From contig QKCR01000022.1 in NCBI GenBank assembly GCA_003245575.1, positions 1 through 64,000 of the forward strand: a stretch of 64,000 nt of DNA. Reading direction: 5' to 3'. How positions within the stretch are numbered: the stretch's first letter is position 1; each line of letters opens with the position of its first letter. This document shows positions 46,529 through 53,737 of this stretch, one piece after another. Origin of the DNA: Alphaproteobacteria bacterium. Its GTDB lineage: Bacteria; Pseudomonadota; Alphaproteobacteria; Micavibrionales; Micavibrionaceae. Under the pieces are notes generated by a model, which was not told where the DNA came from, made no database searches, and saw only the letters and a list, made by a program, of their open reading frames with translations. Made by a program: the position numbers and the translations under genes.

Positions 46529-47575
46529 TTACACAAGACTCGGATCAAAGGCCAAGAACTGTTTTGCAGCTTTCCCCCACGAATATTGCTCTCTAGCCTT
46601 TTTGCTACGCTCTTCACGTGTGGATTGATCGCCTACACAATCTGCGGCTTGGAGGATAGCTGCTCTGAAATCTTTGTCATAACTTCCAAATTGCGGATCT
46701 GTCAGAACCGATTTGGCGGCATAAGAGTCGAGGGCTGCGACAGGGATACCCGAGATCAGAGCTTCGACTTGTACGATGCCGAATGTATCAAACTCACTCG
46801 GGAAAGCGAAGACATCTGCTGATCTGAAATATTCTCCCAATTCTTCTTTTTCCCGACGGCCCAAGAACACAACATCCGGATATTTCTTTTTGAGGGCTTC
46901 CAAATATGGGCCGTCCCCAATCACGACTTTTGTGCCTTCGCATTCGGTAGACAAAAATACGTCATAATTTTTTTCTTGTGAAACGCGTCCGACGCTCAGG
47001 ATGATCGGGCGAGGAAGTCCTTCAAATTTTGTGGCAGGGCCGGTGTGAAAAAATTCAGCCTTAGCACCACGGGTCATCGGCAGAAACGGGCCTTTAAATC
47101 CGTGTGAGACCAGTTCTTCTTCCAATGCTTTGGAGGCTACGAAGATACCACTTGAGGCTTCGTGAAAATTTCTTAAAACATCGAATGACTTTTTTGATAG
47201 GACATTGGCAAGTGCATTAAAACGGCCTCCGAGTTTTGCAACAAAGAAATCTGCAAAGTTTGAGTGAAAGCAAGTCGAGAATTTTATGCCGCGTTTCAAA
47301 CAAATATTTCGGGCTGACCAACCGATTGGGCCTTCCACAGCAATATGCACGCGGTCCGGCTCAAAACTGTCGAGTGTTTCTTCAATTGTTCTTCCTGGGA
47401 AGAGGGCCAGTTCGACATCGTGATTGATCGGCGGGGTGCGATAGGGGAAGTCGCGCGGGCCTATAATTTTAACTGTATGTCCTAATGCTTCAATTTCTGG
47501 AATAATGTTTTGATATGTTCTGACAACTCCATTGAGTTGAGGTTCCCATGCGTCGGAAATAATCAGGATTTTCAT
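46529..47575 (-). CDS. GT4-family glycosyltransferase
   Basis: A 348-aa GT-B glycosyltransferase. The N-terminal SDAWEPQLNGVVRTYQNI and the C-terminal domain with LSVGRVSQEKNYDVFL, DGPYLEALKKKYPDVVFLG and the EX7E-like FAFPSEFDTFGIVQVEALISG match GT4 enzymes such as mannosyl- and diacylglycerol glucosyl- or galactosyltransferases. Alphaproteobacterial relatives make glycolipids or sugar-containing phospholipid substitutes; the donor and acceptor here are not determined. It is probably co-transcribed with cpdR. Confidence 0.85.
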   Translation of the reverse strand: MKILIISDAWEPQLNGVVRTYQNIIPEIEALGHTVKIIGPRDFPYRTPPINHDVELALFPGRTIEETLDSFEPDRVHIAVEGPIGWSARNICLKRGIKFSTCFHSNFADFFVAKLGGRFNALANVLSKKSFDVLRNFHEASSGIFVASKALEEELVSHGFKGPFLPMTRGAKAEFFHTGPATKFEGLPRPIILSVGRVSQEKNYDVFLSTECEGTKVVIGDGPYLEALKKKYPDVVFLGRREKEELGEYFRSADVFAFPSEFDTFGIVQVEALISGIPVAALDSYAAKSVLTDPQFGSYDKDFRAAILQAADCVGDQSTREERSKKAREQYSWGKAAKQFLAFDPSLV

Positions 47576-47638
47576 GTGGTCGTCTGCTCTCTGTTCAGGT
47601 ATTCTCTAAGTTATCTGAGGGATATAAGAAGGTTTTTA

Positions 47639-49009
47639 ATGGTCGTGCAAGATAAATTTTTCAGAACATCTATGGTGAGCAGTGTTTTTGCGCTGTTGCT
47701 CGGTGTGTCGCCCATCGCTATAGCGCAAGACGGTTCCGCTTCGCCTCAGGCTAGTGAGGATGTTTGTCAAATTGTTTATGAGGGGATTGTCCCGATGCGG
47801 ACGCCGAATTTCGATCAGGCGGCTGTGTGGAAGCGAACTTTTGGTGTGCTGGGAGTTGATATTCCGCGCGCCCTGATGAAAGTTGCCGATGAAGGGGTGA
47901 TTTTTGTCGGTGAGGGGCAGCCCTTTTTGAAAGATGAGGGATTGCAGCCTGTCGAGATCGAGATGGGGCGTATCAGCAAGGACGGAAAAATTTTGACACA
48001 GGCTTATGTTCCTGTTGACGGGTTGGTGTCGGTGATTGATGGCGTTTTGCAAAAGACACGCGTTGTGACACTCGCACATCTCAATCGGAACAAGAAAGAT
48101 TTTATCGGCTTATTTTATCTTGACGGCAAGGGAGACAAACGTGAAGAGCAACTGGTCTCTGATCCGGATCGTCACTTGAAGCCTGTTTCTTTTGTGCCGT
48201 TGTCGAATGGTGTGAAAATTGTTCTGGCTGAAATGCAGGATATTAAAACAACACAAAAAGATTTGACATCGACCGGTGTTGTGTGGATTGAAGCTAACGG
48301 CAAAGTGCGCACTATAAAAGAGTATCTTCCCGGCATACAGACTAACCCATCCTCTGTTTCAAAAGGCAGTGACGGGTCATTGATTGTAACAGGCCGCGTG
48401 ACTGCCGAGAAAGGCAATGAGGCAGGCTGGTTGTTGAAGATCGGTACTGACGGAAATCTTATTTTCCAACGGGCATTTTCTCGGGGGCTTGATGCGACCT
48501 TAAGGCAAGGGCGCGTGTTGAAAGACGGTAGTGTGATTGCGATCGGTGATGCTATTCCCGCGGGAGAAGGTGATAAGGCGGCTTGGGTTATCAAGACTGA
48601 TGCTTTGGGAAATCCTGTATGGCAAAAATTCCTGACCGGAAAATACGGGTACACGGCTGTTGATATGCTGGTTATGGATGATGGTCGTATTCAAACGTTA
48701 TGGGCGGCGGCTCCGACATCGTTCGGCGGGCGTCGCTTTGCCCGTTTGGTTACGTTGTCTCCTGAGGGGACGCTTCTTTCGGATGAATCATTTATGGAAG
48801 GGTCGAATACAATCCCGTTCCGACTGGATGAGGATGCGCGGCAGCGATTTGTCTTAGGGATTGCGGAGACAGGGTTCGCAGAAGAGCAAAAGAGCGGGCG
48901 CGATCAATATATCACCTATGATAACTGGATAATGGCGATGCCGAAGCTCCCTGATTATCATAATCCTTGCGCTGCGTCGAAGCCTAAGCTATTGGATGAT
49001 CTTCCCTGA
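47639..49009 (+). CDS. Exported beta-propeller-like protein, unknown function
   Basis: A 456-aa protein with a signal peptide (VSSVFALLLGVSPIAIA, cleavage near QDGS). The mature part has repeated blade-like units with the pattern G-SD-GSLIVTGRVTAEKGNEA-WLLKIGTDGNLIFQRAF (shown in pieces) and AWVIKTDALGNPVWQKFL, as in Delta-60/WD40-like propellers. ATG 47639 was chosen because AAGAAGG lies 6 nt upstream and the frame then opens with the signal peptide. The role is unknown; it is divergent from the glycosyltransferase and directly upstream of rluD. Confidence 0.65.
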   Translation: MVVQDKFFRTSMVSSVFALLLGVSPIAIAQDGSASPQASEDVCQIVYEGIVPMRTPNFDQAAVWKRTFGVLGVDIPRALMKVADEGVIFVGEGQPFLKDEGLQPVEIEMGRISKDGKILTQAYVPVDGLVSVIDGVLQKTRVVTLAHLNRNKKDFIGLFYLDGKGDKREEQLVSDPDRHLKPVSFVPLSNGVKIVLAEMQDIKTTQKDLTSTGVVWIEANGKVRTIKEYLPGIQTNPSSVSKGSDGSLIVTGRVTAEKGNEAGWLLKIGTDGNLIFQRAFSRGLDATLRQGRVLKDGSVIAIGDAIPAGEGDKAAWVIKTDALGNPVWQKFLTGKYGYTAVDMLVMDDGRIQTLWAAAPTSFGGRRFARLVTLSPEGTLLSDESFMEGSNTIPFRLDEDARQRFVLGIAETGFAEEQKSGRDQYITYDNWIMAMPKLPDYHNPCAASKPKLLDDLP

Positions 49010-49027
49010 TTGAACTTTGGAAGAAAC

Positions 49028-50032
49028 ATGACCACATCACCTGAACAGGATGAGATTCAAACTGACACGCTGCATGCCATTATCGGCTTTGCCGAGGACG
49101 GGTTGCGTCTGGATAAGGCGGTTGCCACTTTGTTGCCTGATTTCTCGCGGACACGGTTACAGAATTTGATCGATGCGGGAGAGTGTCTGATTGACGGCGT
49201 AACCTGCACAACACCGTCCAGAAAGGTGAAAGCAGGCGAGACGATTGTCTTGTCCTTACCGCCTTTGGAAGATGCATTGCCCACGCCTGAGGACATACCG
49301 CTCGAGATCTTGTTTGAAGATGAGGACATCATTGTTCTCAACAAGCCTGTCGGGATGGTGGTGCATCCTGCGGTCGGTCATGGGACGGGGACTCTGGTCA
49401 ATGCTTTGTTATTTCATTGTGGTGATAGTCTGTCGGGCATTAACGGTGTGAAGCGTCCGGGGATTGTACATCGTCTGGACAAGGATACATCGGGGCTTAT
49501 GATGGTTGCCAAGAATGATTTTGCGCATCACCATTTATCTGAACAGTTACAGGACAGGTCACTGTCACGCGTGTATCATGCGCTGGTGTATGGTGTACCG
49601 TTTCCGCATCGCGGACGGGTTGAGACATTGATCGGGCGACACCCGAGTAATCGCTTGAAGATGGCGGTTGTAAAAGGGAACGGCAAAGAGGCCGCGACCA
49701 ACTTTATGGTGTTGGAAAATTATAATGAGGCTTTGTCACTTGTGGAGTGTCGCCTTGAGACAGGGCGGACACACCAGATCAGGGTTCATATGCAACATCT
49801 CGGGTTCCCTTTAATCGGGGATGAGTTGTACGGGGCGCAATCTACAAAAGCCAAATCTATCTTAAAACGCGGCGGGTTTGATGATGGGGTGATCGGCAAT
49901 GTTATGGCGTTCCCGCGACAGGCGTTACATGCTGCTGAAATTTCCTTTATTCATCCCCGTACAGAGGAAGAAATGCATTTTACGTGCGAGAGACCTGCGG
50001 ATTTGCAACGTCTTTGCGATATGTTGACATAA
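49028..50032 (+). CDS. rluD: 23S rRNA pseudouridine synthase, RluD family
   Basis: RluD makes pseudouridines 1911/1915/1917 in helix 69 of 23S rRNA. An N-terminal S4 domain (LRLDKAVATLLPDFSRTRLQ) precedes the catalytic domain with PGIVHRLDKDTSGLMMVAKN (the Asp in RLDKDTSG is the nucleophile) and GRTHQIRVHMQHLGFPLIGD. The 334-aa length is typical. ATG 49028 is preferred to TTG 49010, with GGAAG just upstream. RluA/RluC relatives share these motifs, but the S4 domain and length favour RluD. Confidence 0.9.
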   Translation: MTTSPEQDEIQTDTLHAIIGFAEDGLRLDKAVATLLPDFSRTRLQNLIDAGECLIDGVTCTTPSRKVKAGETIVLSLPPLEDALPTPEDIPLEILFEDEDIIVLNKPVGMVVHPAVGHGTGTLVNALLFHCGDSLSGINGVKRPGIVHRLDKDTSGLMMVAKNDFAHHHLSEQLQDRSLSRVYHALVYGVPFPHRGRVETLIGRHPSNRLKMAVVKGNGKEAATNFMVLENYNEALSLVECRLETGRTHQIRVHMQHLGFPLIGDELYGAQSTKAKSILKRGGFDDGVIGNVMAFPRQALHAAEISFIHPRTEEEMHFTCERPADLQRLCDMLT

Positions 50033-50075
50033 TGTTTTTCTCGCGTTATGAACAGATTGAAAAGAGAGGTTTATA

Positions 50076-50684
50076 ATGCGTGAAGCCAGTTCCAGCCCTG
50101 AAGTTTTATATTCTAATGCATTGTTAAGGCAAGGTCTGTTGATTGCCCATAGTGGTATCTGCTTGAATGCGGCTCTTCCGGAGTTGTTTCGTGGGCGTGC
50201 GATTGGTGAGCCGATGGATATGCGACAAATGGATGATGAGCAGCTTCAATCCTATCGGCATATTTGTAAGATCAACCTTGATAGTCGGAATCCGGGCTCC
50301 CTTGCAAAATACGAGAAGGATTCCCGTCAATTCGCGAAATTGAGTAAATTTATGGCGGGATGTGCTTTGGCTTTTTGTGCTGCGGCGTATCAGCATTCGT
50401 CAGATATTGATGCGGCCCAACAGAATGGTGGCGTCGAGAGCCAGCAAACGATCAGCAAATCGGAGGTCGCCCTTATGAGCGCTCAAGGCGGGGGATTTTT
50501 GACACTGCTTTTTGCAGGTGTATTCGCCGGGTTCTCGCGATTTCATCGGAATGTGGCGCAGAATTTCACGAATAGTTCCTATATCTATAAATCGAATCAG
50601 GATGCCGTTGAGCATGAAATAGAAAAGCGTTTAGCGCGTTATCATGGAATGAGTTTTGCTGAATATCGCGGTCTCTTCTACTAG
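50076..50684 (+). CDS. Putative two-helix membrane protein, unknown
   Basis: A 202-aa protein with two hydrophobic segments (KFMAGCALAFCAAAY near 90-105 and GGGFLTLLFAGVFAGFS near 148-165), consistent with a hairpin in the inner membrane, and polar N- and C-terminal parts. I recognise no family. GAGAGG just before ATG 50076 is a fair Shine-Dalgarno. The stop codon lies inside the first copy of a 13-bp tandem repeat, so the C-terminus may be variable between strains. Confidence 0.55.
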   Translation: MREASSSPEVLYSNALLRQGLLIAHSGICLNAALPELFRGRAIGEPMDMRQMDDEQLQSYRHICKINLDSRNPGSLAKYEKDSRQFAKLSKFMAGCALAFCAAAYQHSSDIDAAQQNGGVESQQTISKSEVALMSAQGGGFLTLLFAGVFAGFSRFHRNVAQNFTNSSYIYKSNQDAVEHEIEKRLARYHGMSFAEYRGLFY

Positions 50685-50717
50685 AGATACATACTAGAGA
50701 TACATACTAGAGATACA
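50679..50717. repeat. Three exact 13-bp tandem repeats
   Basis: The unit TACTAGAGATACA occurs three times at 50679-50691, 50692-50704 and 50705-50717. The first copy contains the stop codon of the upstream gene (TAG at 50682-50684). Confidence 0.9.
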
Positions 50718-50721
50718 AGGG

Positions 50722-50994
50722 TTACTGCGGGCACGCTTTGGACATTTTATCCAGTAACATGACCATAGCTTGTCCGCCGTTTTCTGCTTGTGCTTTGGTT
50801 GCACCGTTTTTCTTTAGGGAGATAGCAAGTTGTGATTTCACAAAATCAAGCGTAAGAGTTGCTACAACTTTCATGCCAGTGATGTCAGAGCAGGAGCGGG
50901 TATCTTTCATAGCTGCGTCGAATACTTGAAAATAGGATGTGACTGTCTTTGCGGTATCACCCTGAGTATCTTTTCGTACGAAGACTATATAGCC
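50722..50994 (-). pseudogene. Possible 5'-truncated paralogue of the small lipoprotein at 51.5 kb
   Basis: The frame is open from an in-frame TAG at 50995-50997 to the stop ending at 50722; the only ATG is at 50910 (62 aa, ending KMSKACPQ) without a Shine-Dalgarno, and 28 codons before it also read as protein (GYIVFVRKDTQGD ...). The C-terminal part resembles the lipoprotein at 51462-51803: SC-DITGM versus DC-EVTEL, then GATKAQAEN versus GLTKEQATK, and a cysteine near each C-terminus (54 versus 57 residues apart). No signal peptide is present. It is probably a decayed copy; alternatively a real 62-aa protein. Confidence 0.4.
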
Positions 50995-51012
50995 CTAATA
51001 AAATTATGTCAA
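50984..51012 (-). promoter_or_regulatory. Sigma70-type promoter (minus strand)
   Basis: On the minus strand, -35 TTGACA (51007-51012) and -10 TATAGT (50984-50989) are 17 nt apart. Transcription would begin near 50977, inside the truncated frame, so the product could be a short RNA or the 62-aa peptide. Confidence 0.55.
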
Positions 51013-51016
51013 ATAA

Positions 51017-51045
51017 TTTAAGAGAGGGATATGATTACCCTCTCT
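51017..51045 (-). terminator. Terminator of the Cys-rich small gene
   Basis: An 8-bp stem AGAGAGGG (51021-51028) / CCCTCTCT (51038-51045) with a 9-nt loop, 36 nt beyond the stop of the gene at 51082-51297 on the minus strand. Confidence 0.7.
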
Positions 51046-51081
51046 TTATAGATTTCCGCCGTTTATATCAGATTTAGAGTT

Positions 51082-51297
51082 TTAACAGCAATAGCAAGCT
51101 CTGGAGTTGTCGCAGGGGCGGGCTGTTTGCTGTTGAGGGTGAGGCTTAGGAAGTCGGTCAGGCGTCTCTGATGGTTCGTCTATGTTCAGGAGAGCCTTGG
51201 CGGCAAATTCAGATGTGATGCGCGCGCCTTCGCTCATGCCTGGGTCTTCGCAGCCGATGCAGGTTAATTCAGGCGAATGGTTTGGTTTTGTGGTCAT
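51082..51297 (-). CDS. Iron-regulated-looking small Cys-rich protein
   Basis: A 71-aa protein with no signal peptide or membrane helix. It carries a CxxC near the N-terminus (TCIGCEDPGMSEG), a middle helix (SEFAAKALLNI), a Pro/Gln-rich linker and a C-terminal cluster CDNSRACYCC. Six cysteines in 71 residues suggest metal binding or a modified peptide. GAGGG lies 5-6 nt before ATG 51297, and a 36-bp Fur-type palindrome covers the -35 region. I do not recognise a family; a role in iron homeostasis is inferred from the operator only. Confidence 0.65.
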   Translation of the reverse strand: MTTKPNHSPELTCIGCEDPGMSEGARITSEFAAKALLNIDEPSETPDRLPKPHPQQQTARPCDNSRACYCC

Positions 51298-51350
51298 TTT
51301 TCCCTCTTGAATGGTTGTGTGATACTCAATGAGGGGATCATTGTTCAGAT

Positions 51351-51386
51351 GAGAATGATTGTCAATTGCAATTAAGAACGATTCTC
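51351..51386 (-). promoter_or_regulatory. Fur-type operator over the promoter of the Cys-rich gene
   Basis: A 36-bp imperfect palindrome (14 of 18 base pairs match) with ends GAGAAT and ATTCTC, containing GAGAATGATTGTCAATTGC, close to the Fur consensus GATAATGATAATCATTATC. It holds a minus-strand -35 TTGACA (51360-51365), with a weak -10 AATGAT (51337-51342) at 17 nt. Confidence 0.65.
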
Positions 51387-51406
51387 AATTATTTTAGAAT
51401 TCGGAC

Positions 51407-51432
51407 AAAAAAAGAGAGGGATTGGCCCTCTC
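51407..51432 (-). terminator. Terminator of the small lipoprotein gene
   Basis: Stem GAGAGGG (51414-51420) / CCCTCTC (51426-51432), loop ATTGG, followed on the minus strand by a run of seven T (A at 51407-51413). Confidence 0.85.
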
Positions 51433-51461
51433 CAGTTATTTTTTATCTATTTTTATATCTC

Positions 51462-51803
51462 TTATTTCGCGCATTCCAGAGCGGCACCTTTTATGGCTTT
51501 GATAAGCCCGTGAGCCGCTTTTGTTGCTTGTTCTTTAGTAAGGCCGCCGTTATTTGGGTTATCAGCCATAAGCTCCGCCAAGTTTTCATTTACTTTAGGA
51601 GAAATGTTAAACAGGCTTGCCAATTCGGTGACTTCTTTACAATCTGTAATGTGCTGCCCCAGACGTTTGTCTGAAGAAGACAGGGTTACGTAGTTTCCGT
51701 TCACTTCGTATGAGAAAGTAGGGGGGGCTTCTTCTACATTCTTAAAGGATGCACAGGCTGCAAGGCTAAGGCTTAGTGCTGTTGCAGATAATGTCTTAAA
51801 CAT
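51462..51803 (-). CDS. Small lipoprotein, unknown function
   Basis: A 113-aa lipoprotein with lipobox LSLAAC (Cys17). The mature part begins ASFKNVEEAPPTFSYEVNG, has a beta-like VNGNYVTLSSSD and a helical C-terminal half, with two cysteines (HITDCKEV and ALECAK) likely paired in the periplasm. I recognise no family. A promoter (TTGACA-N16-GATACT) lies upstream and a strong terminator downstream, so it is its own unit. A truncated relative may lie at 50722-50994. Confidence 0.65.
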   Translation of the reverse strand: MFKTLSATALSLSLAACASFKNVEEAPPTFSYEVNGNYVTLSSSDKRLGQHITDCKEVTELASLFNISPKVNENLAELMADNPNNGGLTKEQATKAAHGLIKAIKGAALECAK

Positions 51804-51836
51804 GTCAATTCTCTCTTCGCTAATGATTTCAGGGAC

Positions 51837-51864
51837 AGTATCATAGAAAAAAGTAATATGTCAA
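51837..51864 (-). promoter_or_regulatory. Promoter of the small lipoprotein gene
   Basis: On the minus strand, -35 TTGACA (51859-51864) and -10 GATACT (51837-51842) with 16-nt spacing, about 35 nt before ATG 51803. Confidence 0.5.
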
Positions 51865-51965
51865 ATATTTTTCATTGTTTTTTTCAGTAAAATACTGGCT
51901 TTTTGCCTGAACTCTTCGCATACTTGAGGTAAGTCCTCTTTTCGATTCCATTTCCGGAGATATTT

Positions 51966-52937
51966 ATGGCCAAATCAGTTGCGTTGCTTGTGGGCGGGTG
52001 GTCCGCCGAACGGGAAGTTTCCCTTGAAAAAGGGAAGTTGGTTGAACAAGCATTGCGTGATGGTGGGTATGATGTGCGTGTGATTGATGTGCGCAAAAAT
52101 CTCCCTGCTTTGGTCGAGGCTTTAACCCCACGTCCTGATGCTATCTTTAACAATTTGCACGGTCGCGGCGGTGAAGACGGAATTATTCAAGGTGTGCTCG
52201 AGATGCTTGGCATTCCTTATACCCATTCGGGATTGATGGCGTCTGCTATCGGAATGAACAAGGAAATGTCGCGCGTTGTGGCGGCGTCTGTTGGCGTGCC
52301 TGTTGCTAAGGGATGTGTTGCGAAAGTTTCGGATATTTTGGCGGGGACTGTGATGCCTGCGCCTTATGTCGTGAAGCCAGTTCAGGAAGGTTCGAGTGTC
52401 GGGGTCAAGATTGTTCGGGAACAGAGTAATTCCGCGCCGATTGATTTTCCCGAATGGCATTTCGGTGATGAAGCGTTGGTCGAGCAATATATTCCCGGAA
52501 AAGAATTGACTGTGGCCGTACTTGACGGGAAGGCTCAGGCCGTTACTGAAATTATCGCGCAAGGCGGCTTCTTTGATTATGACGCCAAATATAAGGATCA
52601 GCGCACGGAATTGGTCTTGCCTGCAAAAATTCCCGAGGATGTTTATAATAAGGCCTTGGAATATGCCGAATCCGTGTATAAAGTGTGCGGCTGTCAGGGG
52701 TTGGCCCGCTGTGATTTCCGGTTTGATGATACTAAAGGTGTTTCCGGCCTTTGCTTTCTGGAGATCAATACACAGCCGGGACTTACGCCCCAGTCAATTG
52801 GACCATCTCAGGTCGTCTATAATGGAACTTCATTCACCGAGCTTTGTGCTCACTTGGTAGAAACTGCAAAATGTCTCGATCCGGTACCCGCCGAAATTCC
52901 ATCCTCAACCGACGCGCCGGACAAAAAGCGCGCGTAA
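51966..52937 (+). CDS. ddl: D-alanine--D-alanine ligase
   Basis: Ddl makes the D-Ala-D-Ala dipeptide for peptidoglycan. The N-terminal GGWSAEREVSLEKGK, the lysine-containing ATP-grasp part APYVVKPVQEGSSVGVKIV, and C-terminal ARCDFRFDD, FLEINTQPGLTPQS (metal-binding Glu and Asn) are clear. The 323-aa length is usual. It opens a ddl-ftsQ-ftsA run, the conserved tail of the dcw cluster; the murB/murC part is not upstream. GGAG lies 7 nt before the ATG. Confidence 0.96.
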   Translation: MAKSVALLVGGWSAEREVSLEKGKLVEQALRDGGYDVRVIDVRKNLPALVEALTPRPDAIFNNLHGRGGEDGIIQGVLEMLGIPYTHSGLMASAIGMNKEMSRVVAASVGVPVAKGCVAKVSDILAGTVMPAPYVVKPVQEGSSVGVKIVREQSNSAPIDFPEWHFGDEALVEQYIPGKELTVAVLDGKAQAVTEIIAQGGFFDYDAKYKDQRTELVLPAKIPEDVYNKALEYAESVYKVCGCQGLARCDFRFDDTKGVSGLCFLEINTQPGLTPQSIGPSQVVYNGTSFTELCAHLVETAKCLDPVPAEIPSSTDAPDKKRA

Positions 52938-53725
52938 GTTATTGGTTGAAACGTGTTGGTGTTATTGCTGCCCTGTTTGTCGGGGTCGGCGGCGGTGCGT
53001 ATTATGCTGTTCAATCGGGATGGTGGCACCAATTCGAAGCCGAGACGACCGAAAAATTTCATGCCGAGATGGAGCAGAACGGATTTGCCGTGTCTAACCT
53101 CATGATCGAGGGAAGAGATAATGTCGATCGTGACGAGCTGAAATCCATTCTGAATGTGGCGCGCGGTCAATCGATTTTTGAACCCGATCTGGCGGTGATG
53201 CAGAAAAAGCTCGAAGCTTTGTCTTGGGTCAAGTCTGCCGTGGTCGAACGTCATTTGCCTGATACATTATATGTTCGTCTTGATGAACGACGTCCGCTGG
53301 TGTTGTGGCAGCGTAAAAACAAGTTATCTGTTGTTGATGCAGAAGGTCACGTTTTGTCTGATAGCAACTTGAATAAATTCAAAAACCTGATGATTGTTGT
53401 CGGTGAAAAAGCACCTGAATTTGCACCAGAACTTGTGGCGATGCTTGAAGTCGAACCTGATTTTGGAAGCCGCGTTGAATCCGCCAAATGGATCGGTGAC
53501 AGACGTTGGGATTTGTACCTCAAGAACGGTGTTGAAGTTCGTTTACCTGAAGAAGATATGGGCCAAGCCATTAAGCGTCTGGCGGATGCGCAGCGTGAAG
53601 CCAAGTTGATGGACCGTGATGTCCTTGCAATTGATTTACGTGATCCTGTGCGGATTGTTGTGCAAACGTCTCCGGGGCAGGCTGAAGAATATCAGGCGTC
53701 TTTCTCGCCTCAAAAACGGATATAG
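52871..53725 (+). CDS. ftsQ: Cell division protein FtsQ
   Basis: A bitopic divisome protein. A basic cytoplasmic tail (RSGTRRNSILNRRAGQKARV) precedes one membrane segment (VGVIAALFVGVGGGAYYAVQ). A POTRA domain (VSNLMIEGRDNVDRDELKSI) and the beta domain with ERHLPDTLYVRLDERRPLVLW follow. ATG 52871 lies inside the 3' end of ddl, overlapping it by 67 nt in another frame, as is common in this cluster. The 284-aa length is typical. Confidence 0.93.
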   Translation: MSRSGTRRNSILNRRAGQKARVSYWLKRVGVIAALFVGVGGGAYYAVQSGWWHQFEAETTEKFHAEMEQNGFAVSNLMIEGRDNVDRDELKSILNVARGQSIFEPDLAVMQKKLEALSWVKSAVVERHLPDTLYVRLDERRPLVLWQRKNKLSVVDAEGHVLSDSNLNKFKNLMIVVGEKAPEFAPELVAMLEVEPDFGSRVESAKWIGDRRWDLYLKNGVEVRLPEEDMGQAIKRLADAQREAKLMDRDVLAIDLRDPVRIVVQTSPGQAEEYQASFSPQKRI

Positions 53726-53737
53726 GGGGAGGAGAGC

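Noticed and set aside
50679..50717. The string TACTAGAG in the tandem repeat equals the scar left by a standard DNA-assembly method
   Set aside because: It is part of a 13-bp natural tandem repeat inside a normal bacterial locus with no vector, marker or other engineered parts, so it is a coincidence.
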